Below the pieces are notes generated by a model. It saw nothing but the letters and a program-made list of their open reading frames with translations, ran no database searches and had not been told where the DNA came from. Source: an uncultured Prevotella sp. (GTDB lineage Bacteria > Bacteroidota > Bacteroidia > Bacteroidales > Bacteroidaceae). From it: a DNA stretch of 33,597 nucleotides. Location: positions 1 through 33,597 of the forward strand of contig USSA01000013.1 of NCBI GenBank assembly GCA_900557255.1. The letters run 5' to 3'. Both the position numbers and the translations under genes were made by a program. Below, in pieces: positions 8,033-16,228 of this stretch (the stretch's first letter is position 1; the number at the start of each line of letters is the position of its first letter).

Positions 8033-8800
8033 ATGATTGATTTCGAAAGCAAAAGAAGCGGCAATGCTTATTATCACACAATTGATATTCACAATCTGAA
8101 TTTCGGTCAGCATACACACCGCAGTTATGAAATGATATTTATAAAAGCAGGAATACTCAAAGTTACCATTGAAAACACTGAATATATAATAAAACCAAAC
8201 TATGCCATAATAATTTCGCCATATCAAATTCATTCATTTGAAACAATAGAATATAACGATGTATTCAGCTGCATTTATTCCCCCGATATGTTACAGGATT
8301 TTTATGATACGACTAAGAACTTTGACTTTGAAAGTCCTGTTTTTTCTTTTATGCACAAAGATTTAAATACACTGAGTGAACAGAATAAAAATATATTTGA
8401 ACAAAAAGCAGTGCTATATAAGTACTGTGCCTCAATCATAGATTCCGGATTGAAAGAAAAATACGAACAGAAGAATTATCATCTGCTCAGTCAGATTTCC
8501 CAATACATTCAAGAAAATATCAAAAATGATTTGTCCCTTAAAAAAATGTGTGCCGATTTAGGCTATAGCTATCATTATATTTCCGGTATTTTCAAAAAGA
8601 ACTTCGGTATGAATTTTTCTGCATATATCAATCAAATCAGACTTGATGAAGCTGTGAAACTGCTCAAATACACAAATAAAACCTCCTGTGAAATTGCAAA
8701 TGAATGCGGATTTTCAACAATCAGAATTTTTAACATTACCTTTAAAAATCATTTTGGAATCACTCCGAGAGAGTATAGAAAGAAATATAACCTTGAATAA
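8033..8800 (+). CDS. AraC-family regulator of the glycosidase operon
   Basis: A 255-residue protein with an N-terminal cupin-like sugar-sensing domain ('HTHRSYEMIFIKAGILKVTI', YAIIISPYQIHSF) and a C-terminal double helix-turn-helix (about 155-255) with the family text KKMCADLGYSYHYISGIFKK, then EIANECGFSTIRIFNITFKN and GITPREYRK. The ATG at 8033 was chosen over an in-frame TTG at 7994 because AAGG and AGG lie just upstream and the promoter's start falls between the two. It is divergent from the GH31/GH29 operon, the usual place for its activator. The inducer is probably the oligosaccharide those enzymes cut. Confidence 0.88.
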   Translation: MIDFESKRSGNAYYHTIDIHNLNFGQHTHRSYEMIFIKAGILKVTIENTEYIIKPNYAIIISPYQIHSFETIEYNDVFSCIYSPDMLQDFYDTTKNFDFESPVFSFMHKDLNTLSEQNKNIFEQKAVLYKYCASIIDSGLKEKYEQKNYHLLSQISQYIQENIKNDLSLKKMCADLGYSYHYISGIFKKNFGMNFSAYINQIRLDEAVKLLKYTNKTSCEIANECGFSTIRIFNITFKNHFGITPREYRKKYNLE

Positions 8801-9103
8801 AATTACAGGTTAACAGAGAAATAAAATCCTTCTAAACTAAATAGTGTTGGCAGAGGAAATCAATATTATACATTATAATTGAATATTTTTTACTTATGGT
8901 TTAACAAAATAGTTAAAACCAATTCTTTTAAGTTTAATGTACGATACAAATAATTAAGTCGGGCATTGAAACGAATACATATTTACATAGCATCCTCACA
9001 TAATGGAGTAGTTTGTGTAATTTTATGTGTAGGTTTCAGTGTCCGATTTTTGTTTTGCCATTTTGCATTTGAAATCTATAAAAATCAAGAAAGGAGGTTC
9101 AAT
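8801..9103. other. AT-rich intergenic stretch with one imperfect dyad
   Basis: About 300 bases without a supported gene. The only structure I see is an imperfect inverted repeat, GGTTTAAC (8898-8905) and GTTAAAACC (8912-8920), too AT-rich to interpret. The last ~20 bases carry the AAAGGAGG site of the broken HTH gene that follows. Confidence 0.5.
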
Positions 9104-9467
9104 ATGCAGGATTATTATTTTAAATTGCACGATAAAATTTTCAACGAAGGTTTTACACCGATTGAATTTGTTGTGTATTCATTTTTGAACAGAGTCAAGG
9201 ATAAGAGGGGACAGAGCTATTATTCCGTTCCTAACATTGCAAGAAACTGCAATATAGGTGAAACAGCTTGCAGAAAAGCATAGAGCAATTTGAAAGAAAA
9301 TGGTTACATTGAAATTTCAAAAAGATATATGGATAATATGCAACTGAGTAATCTTTACACGGTCAACAAATTATGAACCGCTCCTACCTGACAATGTGAT
9401 GACAATAATGGATTTGTTTTCACAGCAAAGATCTCCTTATCGTAACAATCTGGTAACTAATAAATAA
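9104..9467 (+). pseudogene. Broken helix-turn-helix (HTH_36-type) plasmid/transposon gene
   Basis: It starts with ATG behind a perfect AAGGAGG and reads MQDYYFKLHDKIFNEGFTPI, then EFVVYSFLNR...YYSVPNIARNCNIGETACRKA. This is the winged-helix start common in Firmicute mobile-element proteins. An in-frame TAG at 9281-9283 interrupts it. The same frame continues with matching text (SNLKENGYIEISKRYMDNMQ, LSNLYTVNKL) to a TGA at 9374, and a shifted frame then continues EPLLPDNVMTIMDLFSQQ to TAA at 9467. Two lesions make this a decayed gene. Complete members probably bind DNA in replication or transfer control. Confidence 0.65.
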
Positions 9468-9524
9468 CAAACATACCAAAAAGTGAACTCTTACAAACAT
9501 TCGATAATAATATCAAAAAATCTG

Positions 9525-9558
9525 CCTTTGTATTTTTGATGGATAAACAATATAAAAG
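9525..9558 (+). repeat. 34-bp direct repeat, copy 2
   Basis: Same core as 4378-4411, differing at one base (T instead of C at 9531) and followed by GC so that the ends pair better (TGCCTTT...AAAGGCA). It lies 15 bases from the terminator hairpin at 9574-9597, inside the disrupted 3' part of the gene at 9457-9807. Confidence 0.8.
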
Positions 9559-9573
9559 GCAGAAAACAAGAAA

Positions 9574-9597
9574 GGCACCGTGAAAAATCACGGTGCC
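9574..9597 (-). terminator. Intrinsic terminator of the kinase cluster
   Basis: Perfect 10-base arms GGCACCGTGA/TCACGGTGCC with a four-base loop, followed on the minus strand by TTTCTTGTTTTC. It ends the leftward kinase-gene transcript and lies just before repeat copy 2. Confidence 0.75.
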
Positions 9598-9799
9598 ACA
9601 GACTGTAGAAAAACCCTGTTCTTTACTTATCACTTTAAGGTCACTATCTGCGGTATTTATCGCCAAGTTTTTCAGTGCAGAAAACCGTTCTTGTAGAGTG
9701 ATGTTTGGTTTATTCCAAATCAATGTAGCTTTTTGAAAATCTGTTAACTGAAAACCTATTTCCTCATATCTATCTCGTGTGTATTTTGAATCAATCATT

Positions 9800-10306
9800 T
9801 CAAACATAACATTTCCCACCTTCAACAATTATTACATCTGATAAAAATTCATTTGTTTTAAGTTCGATTTTTTTACATCCCTTTTGCACTTTAAACATAC
9901 CAATCCAGTAATCCCAATCTGTTATAAAAACATCTACAAAGTTATCTGTGTTTCCTCGTTTCAAATACCTGTTTCTATATTCATCTTTTAATTCATAAGC
10001 CGGAAAAACAAGAGTAAATGGTATATTATCACAATATAACCAATTCATTATTTGAATATCGGTTGGAATCACAATTATTTTGTTTGGCTCTGCAACGCAG
10101 AGAGAAATTAATTTTTCGTAATATTCGTATCGCCAGTTTGGGTTTAAAATCAACTCGGGAGCAGCTTTAATACTTTCATCACTGTAGCTGTCGCTGATTT
10201 CTTCTAAATTAGAATACTTGTAAGGCATAATGTAAAGGTCAATAACATTAGGATATGTTTTAGCAAAGGTTGTTTTACCAACTCCCGAAAACCCTGCAAC
10301 TATCAT
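9800..10306 (-). CDS. Small P-loop kinase-like protein
   Basis: A 168-residue protein with a Walker A motif at the very N-terminus (GFSGVGKTT, residues 5-13). It lacks strong similarity to a named kinase. The ATG has AGGTGAT seven bases upstream. It is followed with overlap by the truncated gene at 9807 and preceded by the larger P-loop protein with a 26-base gap, so the four genes 11734-9457 form one transcript. The size and glycine loop suit a nucleotide or small-molecule kinase. Residues after the loop (DLYIMPYKYSNLEE) do not show the base-binding motifs of adenylate or guanylate kinases, so no substrate is proposed. Confidence 0.7.
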   Translation of the reverse strand: MIVAGFSGVGKTTFAKTYPNVIDLYIMPYKYSNLEEISDSYSDESIKAAPELILNPNWRYEYYEKLISLCVAEPNKIIVIPTDIQIMNWLYCDNIPFTLVFPAYELKDEYRNRYLKRGNTDNFVDVFITDWDYWIGMFKVQKGCKKIELKTNEFLSDVIIVEGGKCYV

Positions 10307-10332
10307 TTTATCACCTGCTATTTCAATTCATA

Positions 10333-11241
10333 TTACATTTCTTCGTCGAGCAAACTTTCCGGCTCATTCTTTATTCGTTGCCAAGTTTGTAGTTCTTTCT
10401 TTGTCAGTGTTTTTTCAATGACAATGGGAATTGCCTGTTGATGCACTTTAATAAACAAGGTGTCATTCCACGTGCATTTTCCACAAGTACGAGGACCTAA
10501 CAATCCGAAAGAACCGATTTTCGGCGGGTAGTCCCAGCCGGCTTCAAAAGCTTCTTGTGCTGTGCAGAAAAGTTTAGTGCCACAGACTTCACAATAGTGC
10601 CAGAACGGCCGAGAATTCATACTTTCAAGCAATTCTAATCGTTGTTTTTCTTTATATTCCTCTTTTTTTATTTGTTGTGCCTCTTCGCTGAGTTCTTTAT
10701 GTGCTACATCAACAATCTCAGGTTTAGGAGCATCCATTCGAAGTCCGATATTGTCATCTATAACCTCATATATCTTATCAAACCCTTCGCTGGGATTGGG
10801 AAATTCTATTTCTTTTACAATAGATTTTAGTTGTTGGATAGAAGAATCTAATTTTCGTTCGTTTATATATGTATCCCAAGCAGAATCGCTCGGACACATT
10901 ACATAAACCTCAATGGAAATATTTTCAACTGCATTACGAATGGCATCTATGTATGCTATTCTACGCTTTGCCTTGTATAAAGTCTGCTCAACTACCACAT
11001 CTTTACCTTCTTGCAACGTCTTAATAATGTCAACTAAAAGATTTTCATTTGCCTTATATAAGCATTTAAATTCTTGTCCAAATGGGATGTGTTTGCCGAA
11101 CCCTGCTTCCTTATATGCAGCTTGTTGATAATTATATACATTCAATATCATCGTATTTCGATTGTCAGAAAAGTGATTTTTGATAAAAGTTGTTTTTCCG
11201 GAAGCCGTAGCCCCTATAACGAAAGTAACTGTTCTATTCAT
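10333..11241 (-). CDS. P-loop (zeta-toxin-like) ATPase with C-terminal zinc ribbon
   Basis: A 302-residue protein. The Walker A motif GATASGKTT is at residues 10-18, followed by a kinase-like domain ('DIIKTLQEGKDVVVEQTLYK', EVYVMCPSDSAWDTYINERK) that resembles zeta-toxin/polynucleotide-kinase-type P-loop enzymes. After a charged linker comes a zinc-ribbon-like part: CEVC, then CGKC about 35 residues on. The ATG at 11241 is set by GGAG eight bases upstream; an upstream in-frame ATG at 11274 has no site. Gene two of the leftward cluster. It may phosphorylate nucleotides or nucleic acid; no antitoxin-like partner is obvious, so a toxin role is only a possibility. Confidence 0.65.
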   Translation of the reverse strand: MNRTVTFVIGATASGKTTFIKNHFSDNRNTMILNVYNYQQAAYKEAGFGKHIPFGQEFKCLYKANENLLVDIIKTLQEGKDVVVEQTLYKAKRRIAYIDAIRNAVENISIEVYVMCPSDSAWDTYINERKLDSSIQQLKSIVKEIEFPNPSEGFDKIYEVIDDNIGLRMDAPKPEIVDVAHKELSEEAQQIKKEEYKEKQRLELLESMNSRPFWHYCEVCGTKLFCTAQEAFEAGWDYPPKIGSFGLLGPRTCGKCTWNDTLFIKVHQQAIPIVIEKTLTKKELQTWQRIKNEPESLLDEEM

Positions 11242-11254
11242 AAATTTGCTCCTT

Positions 11255-11734
11255 TCACTTGCTTGATATTTCATTTATAAAATCATCAATATGTTTTTGC
11301 CAAGAACAATAAATTTCAAAGGGGCTTTCATATTGAGAAATGTATTTATTAAAAATTGGGAAATACGTTTCTTTAATAAGCAAATGATTTCCGCAACCTG
11401 TATAAATGTGTTTCCAGCCTTTTGCGACTCTCGACAGATTTTTGTTTTTTGTATCATCATTTACAAATAATACAATTTCTCCGTCAGTTTTTTCATCAGG
11501 CATAGGACCATTCCAGAAGCAACCCTCTAATGCCGGAAATTTGCTTTTTATATCGGAATAAGTGATTTTGCCACTATCAATAGAGTTATAAAATAAAGAA
11601 AAGCATTCATCATTTTCTTTCACAAATTCCATTAAGCAGGGTGCCCCCATGGCACCGGGTTCAGCAACAGTATATATGACAACACTGTCGAACAAGTCTA
11701 ATGTTATTTCTTCAAGTTCTTTAAATTTAGACAT
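11255..11734 (-). CDS. Hypothetical protein, first gene of the kinase cluster
   Basis: 159 residues, no recognised family. The ATG has GGAG ten bases upstream, and the stop is 13 bases before the P-loop gene start. It is acidic and soluble, with no membrane segments. The stretch VIYTVAEPGAMGAPCLMEFV and a later 'SRVAKGWKHIYTGCGNHLLI' suggest a compact alpha/beta fold. Cotranscription with two P-loop proteins suggests a shared role, perhaps supplying or sensing their substrate. Confidence 0.6.
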   Translation of the reverse strand: MSKFKELEEITLDLFDSVVIYTVAEPGAMGAPCLMEFVKENDECFSLFYNSIDSGKITYSDIKSKFPALEGCFWNGPMPDEKTDGEIVLFVNDDTKNKNLSRVAKGWKHIYTGCGNHLLIKETYFPIFNKYISQYESPFEIYCSWQKHIDDFINEISSK

Positions 11735-11856
11735 TTTACCATTCTCCTATTTTTCCTTTTTATTTAGTTCATCTGATTCTTTGCTTAAATCATTTATTCG
11801 AGCCAATCGCTTTTTATTGCTATATAGGCGATTTGTTTAGTCATTTTTTAACCATT

Positions 11857-12852
11857 TTACCTCGTATAACTATTGTTCCCAATAGAAGTTATAAACCCTC
11901 TTTTTTCGCATTTAATTAGTAATTCATCAATTTCATCTTGTTCGTAACCAAAATCATTTTTTATTTTTGTACTCAACTCAGTTTTTGAAAAAACAGTACC
12001 ACCGTCAAGGAAATAATCTCCTATTGCTAGAAATTCTTTTATGGACCAACATTTTTCTGCTAAATTCATATATCTCATCAATTCGGTTACGTTTGTTATT
12101 GGCATACTCCCTTGTTTTATAATTTCATTAATAAAAGTTTTTTCTGTAATAAAGTAGAAAGTGGCACAATATTCGTAAATATCCTTAAAATCATTGAGAA
12201 ATGAAATTAACGCAGGCTCATTATTGGGCGAAGAATATTGTAATATTGAATTAGAAACACCTCGAAAGTATTTATCTAATTCATATACAAAAGTATCTAA
12301 TCTATCATATCGGTTACTTCCTTTAAATTTCTGCATATTTCCTATTCCTTGCATTAATGAGAAATTTAACAGATTATGGTGCATTTCTCTACAACTTGCA
12401 AGTTGTTGACTAGCATTCGCTTTTTCCTGTTTTGAAGCCGTTGAATCGCTTTCGATTATTTCTGAAAATAAAGCATACTTTTTTTCGTTAAAATTGAAGT
12501 CGCAATCACCGCCAAGACGATAATCGGCAACAATATACTCAGTATTATTAATTTTCTTTATTTTTGTGTCTTTTTCCAACACAAACAAGCGATTATAGCG
12601 TGAACCTTTTCTTAAAGGTTTATTTAAATAGTTAAACCATTCATAATCCGTGTAAATTCCTCTTTTTAAGCCGAAATCTGTATAGCAATTATAAAAGAAA
12701 AGATCACTAAAATCGTAATTATTATTCAAGTATTTATTTTTAGAATAAAATTTTTTATAATGTCCCCAAGCAGCTGGAGATGAATCAGGTTCAAATTGCA
12801 CCTTTGCTTCATTTTTGAATGTCTGAATACTATCAATTTTATTTTTAAACAT
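11857..12852 (-). CDS. Hypothetical protein paired with an HTH protein
   Basis: 331 residues. I do not recognise the family with certainty. The centre has a conserved-looking core ('CREMHHNLLNFSLMQGIGNM' and YDRLDTFVYELDKYF, about 165-210). The last ~55 residues look like a winged helix (ELSTKIKNDFGYEQDEIDEL, then LIKCEKRGFI). A GGGGGG site lies seven bases before ATG. It is 20 bases after the stop of the HTH gene at 12873-13721 and surely shares its promoter. There is no signal peptide or membrane segment. A defence or regulatory function is possible from location alone. Confidence 0.6.
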   Translation of the reverse strand: MFKNKIDSIQTFKNEAKVQFEPDSSPAAWGHYKKFYSKNKYLNNNYDFSDLFFYNCYTDFGLKRGIYTDYEWFNYLNKPLRKGSRYNRLFVLEKDTKIKKINNTEYIVADYRLGGDCDFNFNEKKYALFSEIIESDSTASKQEKANASQQLASCREMHHNLLNFSLMQGIGNMQKFKGSNRYDRLDTFVYELDKYFRGVSNSILQYSSPNNEPALISFLNDFKDIYEYCATFYFITEKTFINEIIKQGSMPITNVTELMRYMNLAEKCWSIKEFLAIGDYFLDGGTVFSKTELSTKIKNDFGYEQDEIDELLIKCEKRGFITSIGNNSYTR

Positions 12853-12872
12853 ATGATTACCCCCCTGTTATA

Positions 12873-13721
12873 TTAATCTGTTTTTTCTGTTATATTTTTA
12901 AACAATATATCTACGGTAGAAATCAATTCTCGCTGAAAATAATCGTTTAGATTATAGTGATAATTATTTTTTTGATTATCTTTTTCAAGCTTTGCAAAAT
13001 ATTCTAAATATTCATTTTTTTCATCTTCAGTGGGATGATAATCCAACATATCATTCATAAGAGAAATTTCAAATGCTTTAGGATTATTGAGCATTAACTC
13101 GAATGCTGGTGAATAAAATCTTAATTTGGGATTTATTTCATACCATTCCTTTGAAATTCCAGGATACTCTCCAGCACAAACAAATTTTTTTATTGTTTTT
13201 GTTATATCGAATAACGATTTTACTAATTCATCATTCTTATGTATCTTCATAATCATAATTTCAAGAGAATCAACTTTTTTACGATAATATATAACCATAT
13301 CAGTATCTATTACATTTTTTCGATTAAAACAGTTTGTAGCTGAATATTCGGCTAAGATATTTATCACACCTGAACGGACTGCTTGAATACATCTTTCAAC
13401 AAAATCGCTCTGTGAAAGAATGTCTTGGGCTTTTTCATAAAAAGATTCTTCTGTTTCTCTTAATTCCAAAAAAACAAATCGGTCGCCCTCAAGAAAATCG
13501 CCGTATTCATATATTTGCTCTATTAAACTCGGACTATTTTTGTTAGAAATATGCTTTCTTATGCTTTCTTCACTAATGTGAAGTATTTTACTAAGTTTTT
13601 CATTTAATTCTTTTTTTGTGATTTTGTGAGTGGAAACATATTTTTCATATGATTCAATTAATTTTTTTTGATTGAACAAATGGTTAAAATTCGTGATTGG
13701 ATCAATGTATGTTTTTTTCAT
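12873..13721 (-). CDS. HTH-domain protein, first of a two-gene unit
   Basis: 282 residues from the ATG at 13721, chosen because GGAG is eight bases upstream; a TTG 18 bases earlier overlaps the site. Residues ~30-70 ('KITKKELNEKLSKILHISEE' then SIRKHISNKNSPS) look like a helix-turn-helix. The rest is alpha-helical and charged, with no recognised domain. It is transcribed from the promoter at 13751-13779 together with the 331-residue protein. It could be a regulator of its partner, or a DNA-binding effector. Confidence 0.6.
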   Translation of the reverse strand: MKKTYIDPITNFNHLFNQKKLIESYEKYVSTHKITKKELNEKLSKILHISEESIRKHISNKNSPSLIEQIYEYGDFLEGDRFVFLELRETEESFYEKAQDILSQSDFVERCIQAVRSGVINILAEYSATNCFNRKNVIDTDMVIYYRKKVDSLEIMIMKIHKNDELVKSLFDITKTIKKFVCAGEYPGISKEWYEINPKLRFYSPAFELMLNNPKAFEISLMNDMLDYHPTEDEKNEYLEYFAKLEKDNQKNNYHYNLNDYFQRELISTVDILFKNITEKTD

Positions 13722-13750
13722 TAAAATTTCTCCTTTCAATCTGTGTTTAT

Positions 13751-13779
13751 ATTATAACAAGCACTTAATCAAACAGCAA
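13751..13779 (-). promoter_or_regulatory. Promoter of the HTH/unknown pair
   Basis: Minus strand TTGCTG (13779-13774), 17 bases, TATAAT (13756-13751), with the gene start 30 bases further. The -35 is imperfect, the -10 perfect. Confidence 0.65.
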
Positions 13780-13874
13780 CAGAAAGATTGGTAATTATGG
13801 TAAAGCTATTTTACCATGGCGGTACAATGTAAAAGCGGCAGAGAGGTATCAATCTCCCTGTCGCCGTGCTTCGT

Positions 13875-14249
13875 TTAGTTATAAATCACATCGTGATTTA
13901 CGATTTCTATGGATCTACTGCGGATGTTATTCATCCGGCAAACCCACTCCATCTGATTGTCTGCCTTGAGTTCTTCCATCACACTTTTGCCTCTGCCATC
14001 TGGTTTTACAAGCCAAAAAAACATATCCTTTGCCTGCTTGTCAATGTCAGCGAGATAGCCGTTCAATTTGCAGTTTGTCAGCAGATTAGTGTACCGTACC
14101 TTGTGGTGTTGTGTGATATATCTTAAATGTCGTTGTCTCCTTACGCCGATTTCTACTTGTTCTTCAGCGGGAAGAGTAAGACAAGGAATAAAATAATTAC
14201 CCTGTTGTTCGTATGTACCGCCCATCTGTTAAAACAATGTCTTTTCCAT
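13875..14249 (-). pseudogene. tnpV: tnpV with an early stop codon
   Basis: TnpV-family transposon protein. The expected start is ATG 14249, eight bases after GGAGG, reading MEKTLF; codon 7 is TAA (14231-14229) where relatives have Glu. The frame is otherwise open from QMGGTYEQQGNYF to the end (RYTNLLTNCKLNGYLADIDK, NQMEWVCRMNNIRSR). Translation could resume at ATG 14225 (116 residues) but that codon has no ribosome binding site. Around residue 80 'LVKPDGRGKSV' also departs from the usual 'LVKQMA...' in a way that two nearby compensating shifts would explain. The function of TnpV is not established; it occurs with serine-recombinase transposons of the Tn4451 kind. Confidence 0.7.
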
Positions 14250-14253
14250 AATC

Positions 14254-14439
14254 TTAAACCTCCGTTATCTTGATTTTGAATTTCTTAATAGGTGAGTGAG
14301 CGATTTTGATAATTAGTTCATCTACTGCATCGGTATATCTTCCGTCTGCTATGAGCTTATTTCGCAAATTGTTCAGACTGTAGATTATAATGCTGTACTC
14401 ATAATCATCAATCGCTAAATAATATTTGTTATTTTGCAT
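14254..14439 (-). CDS. Small transposon-associated hypothetical protein
   Basis: A 61-residue protein starting MQNNKYYLAIDDYEYSII and followed by LNNLRNKLIADGRYTDAVDE. I recall similar short ORFs directly in front of tnpV in Clostridial transposons. The ATG at 14439 is placed by GAGG upstream; an in-frame ATG 45 bases earlier is less likely. It ends four bases before the tnpV start, so the two are coupled. Function unknown. Confidence 0.65.
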   Translation of the reverse strand: MQNNKYYLAIDDYEYSIIIYSLNNLRNKLIADGRYTDAVDELIIKIAHSPIKKFKIKITEV

Positions 14440-14548
14440 ACGCTCAACCTCCTTTGTATCTACATTGTAGCAGGAGATTATCAAGATGACGAATGTGCGA
14501 TTTTATTTTGAACATAAAGAAAGACAGCGTAAAAAGCATTTCTTCCTT

Positions 14549-16228
14549 CTATGCTGTCTTTCTGCCTTTGCAACGCCCATAAAGTTGTATTTTGATGTAT
14601 TTTCGAATTACTTCCTTATGTGGCGTTAGCATTACAGACCGATTTATTTTTTTGATGACTACCTTTGCATTTTTGATGGATAAACAATATAAAAGGCTAA
14701 AATAAAAAATGCCCTGAAAAATCAGGGCAGAGTAAAAGAAAAAAAGAGCTGGATTATTAGCTCTTTTTTGTGGCAGCGAGTTCAAAATTGAATCCGAACT
14801 TTGTTTTATTTTTGAAAATGGCAACTTAAAAGCATTGTTTTTATAATTCATATAAAACACTAAATCGTCATCATAAAGAACAACAGCATTTACGAAATAA
14901 TTTACAAGTGCCTTGCGATGTTCCTGCTTTGTAATATCTACTGTTTTATATTTATCAAGAAATTCTTTGTATTGTTCTCTTGTGTATTTGGGATTTGAAA
15001 TTTTTTCTTTTGCAATATCCGCTTCAATTTTTATCTTGATTTGCTCAAGTTCTTGTAATCGTTGTTTTGTTGATTCTGTTAAAATTCCTTGCTCGATAGC
15101 GTTAAGCAAGTTGGCGTTCTTTTTATCAACTCGTGATAACTCTTTTTGAAGTTCTCTAAGCTCGTAATTTTCACTTTCTTGCATATTCATTAAAGCACTT
15201 ATTAAAGAATTGATATATTTTTCATTGCTTAATGTTGCGACAACAACCTTCAAAACAACATCTTCGATATCATCCTTTTTTACTGCCTTTTTCTTACATC
15301 TCTTGCCTCGTTTCGCATCAATACATTTATAATATCGATATTTTTTGCCTTGATGATTGATTCCGCTTTCACCAACCATAAGTGAATTGCATTCACCACA
15401 ATATAACTTAGTTGTAAGAATGTACTCCTCATCAGCTTTGTTTTTAGCTCCGGCGTGCTTATTATGCTCAATTTTCAACTGAACTCTGACGAAAACATCT
15501 TTTTCAATTATAGCGGGGATGCCTCCGGGCGTTACAATATCTCTGTAAATATATTCGCCTATATATCTTCTGTTGCTGAGGATTTTAGAAACAATATTAA
15601 CGCTGAATTTACCGCCTCGAATGTTCTTGATGCCATTGCTGTTTAATTCATCAACAATAGATTTCATTGTATTTCCTGCATCATATTTTTTGAATATCAT
15701 ACGAACATAAGGTGCGGTTTCCTCGTTAATTTGAAAATGCCTTTCATCGTCAATGCGATAGCCGAATGTAATCGGACCACCGTTAAACTTGCATTTCATT
15801 GCATTTTCTGTTAAACCACGAATAACTTTCTCTGACAAGTCTGCTGAATAGTATTCAGCCATACCTTCAAGTACAGATTCAAGAATTATGCCTTCCGAGC
15901 CTTCACTAATATTTTCGTTAGCGGATATGACCTTAACTCCGTTTTTCCTAAGCAAGGCTTTGTACCTTGCCGAATCATAACGATTACGGGCAAAACGGTC
16001 AAGCTTCCAAACGATGATAACATCAAACATTTTCTTTGCACTGCCTTGTATCATTTTTTGAAAAGCGGGTCGTTTATCTGTTGTTGCGGAAAAAGCTCTG
16101 TCAATATATGTATCAATTATCATTATATCATTTCTTTTGGCATATTCCGTACACTCTCTTAACTGACATTCAATACTTTCTTCACGCTGATTGTCACTTG
16201 AATATCGTGCATATATAATTCCTGTCAT
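14549..16228 (-). CDS. Large serine recombinase with an abnormal C-terminus
   Basis: The N-terminal catalytic domain is complete: YARYSSDNQ with Ser10, then WKLDRFARNRYDS and the E-helix region. A recombinase domain ('FNGGPITFGYRI', SNRRYIGEYIY) and a Cys-ribbon (CGEC...C...C) with coiled coil follow, as in TndX/TnpX-type transposon integrases. AGGAGG precedes the ATG. The last ~70 codons read through two terminator hairpins (14741-14768 and 14711-14728) and repeat copy 3, which is not credible native coding. In the neighbouring frame 'GFNFELAATKKS' ends at TAA 14759-14757, directly before the first terminator, so a one-base shift near 14790 has probably extended the ORF. The catalytic part may still be active. 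Confidence 0.85.
   Translation of the reverse strand: MTGIIYARYSSDNQREESIECQLRECTEYAKRNDIMIIDTYIDRAFSATTDKRPAFQKMIQGSAKKMFDVIIVWKLDRFARNRYDSARYKALLRKNGVKVISANENISEGSEGIILESVLEGMAEYYSADLSEKVIRGLTENAMKCKFNGGPITFGYRIDDERHFQINEETAPYVRMIFKKYDAGNTMKSIVDELNSNGIKNIRGGKFSVNIVSKILSNRRYIGEYIYRDIVTPGGIPAIIEKDVFVRVQLKIEHNKHAGAKNKADEEYILTTKLYCGECNSLMVGESGINHQGKKYRYYKCIDAKRGKRCKKKAVKKDDIEDVVLKVVVATLSNEKYINSLISALMNMQESENYELRELQKELSRVDKKNANLLNAIEQGILTESTKQRLQELEQIKIKIEADIAKEKISNPKYTREQYKEFLDKYKTVDITKQEHRKALVNYFVNAVVLYDDDLVFYMNYKNNAFKLPFSKIKQSSDSILNSLPQKRANNPALFFFYSALIFQGIFYFSLLYCLSIKNAKVVIKKINRSVMLTPHKEVIRKYIKIQLYGRCKGRKTA
14662..14695 (+). repeat. 34-bp direct repeat, copy 3
   Basis: Identical to copy 1 over 37 bases (14659-14695), lying beyond the likely native end of the serine recombinase. 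As with copy 2, a terminator hairpin is 15 bases away on the same side. Confidence 0.8.
14711..14728 (-). terminator. Terminator next to repeat copy 3
   Basis: GCCCTGA/TCAGGGC hairpin followed on the minus strand by ATTTTTTATTTT. Second in tandem with the 14741-14768 hairpin. Confidence 0.7.
14741..14768 (-). terminator. Terminator of the serine recombinase
   Basis: AAAAAGAGCT/AGCTCTTTTT arms around an eight-base loop form a U-tailed hairpin, in either direction. It sits immediately after the presumed true end of the recombinase gene (TAA at 14757). Confidence 0.7.

Larger units (their letters stand above)
9457..9807 (-). pseudogene. Truncated mobile-element protein fused to terminator/repeat sequence
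   Basis: The ATG at 9807 overlaps the TGA of the kinase gene and has AAGGTGG eight bases upstream. The first ~55 residues (DFQKATLIWNKPNITLQERF, then SALKNLA) look like the N-terminal helix found in several small Clostridial mobile-element proteins. From about residue 65 the frame reads through the terminator hairpin (9574-9597) and the 34-bp repeat, giving 'LLYCLSIKN', which cannot be native coding sequence. The original gene was probably cut off near 9620 when the repeat-bearing segment joined here. The function of the intact protein is unknown. Confidence 0.5.
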
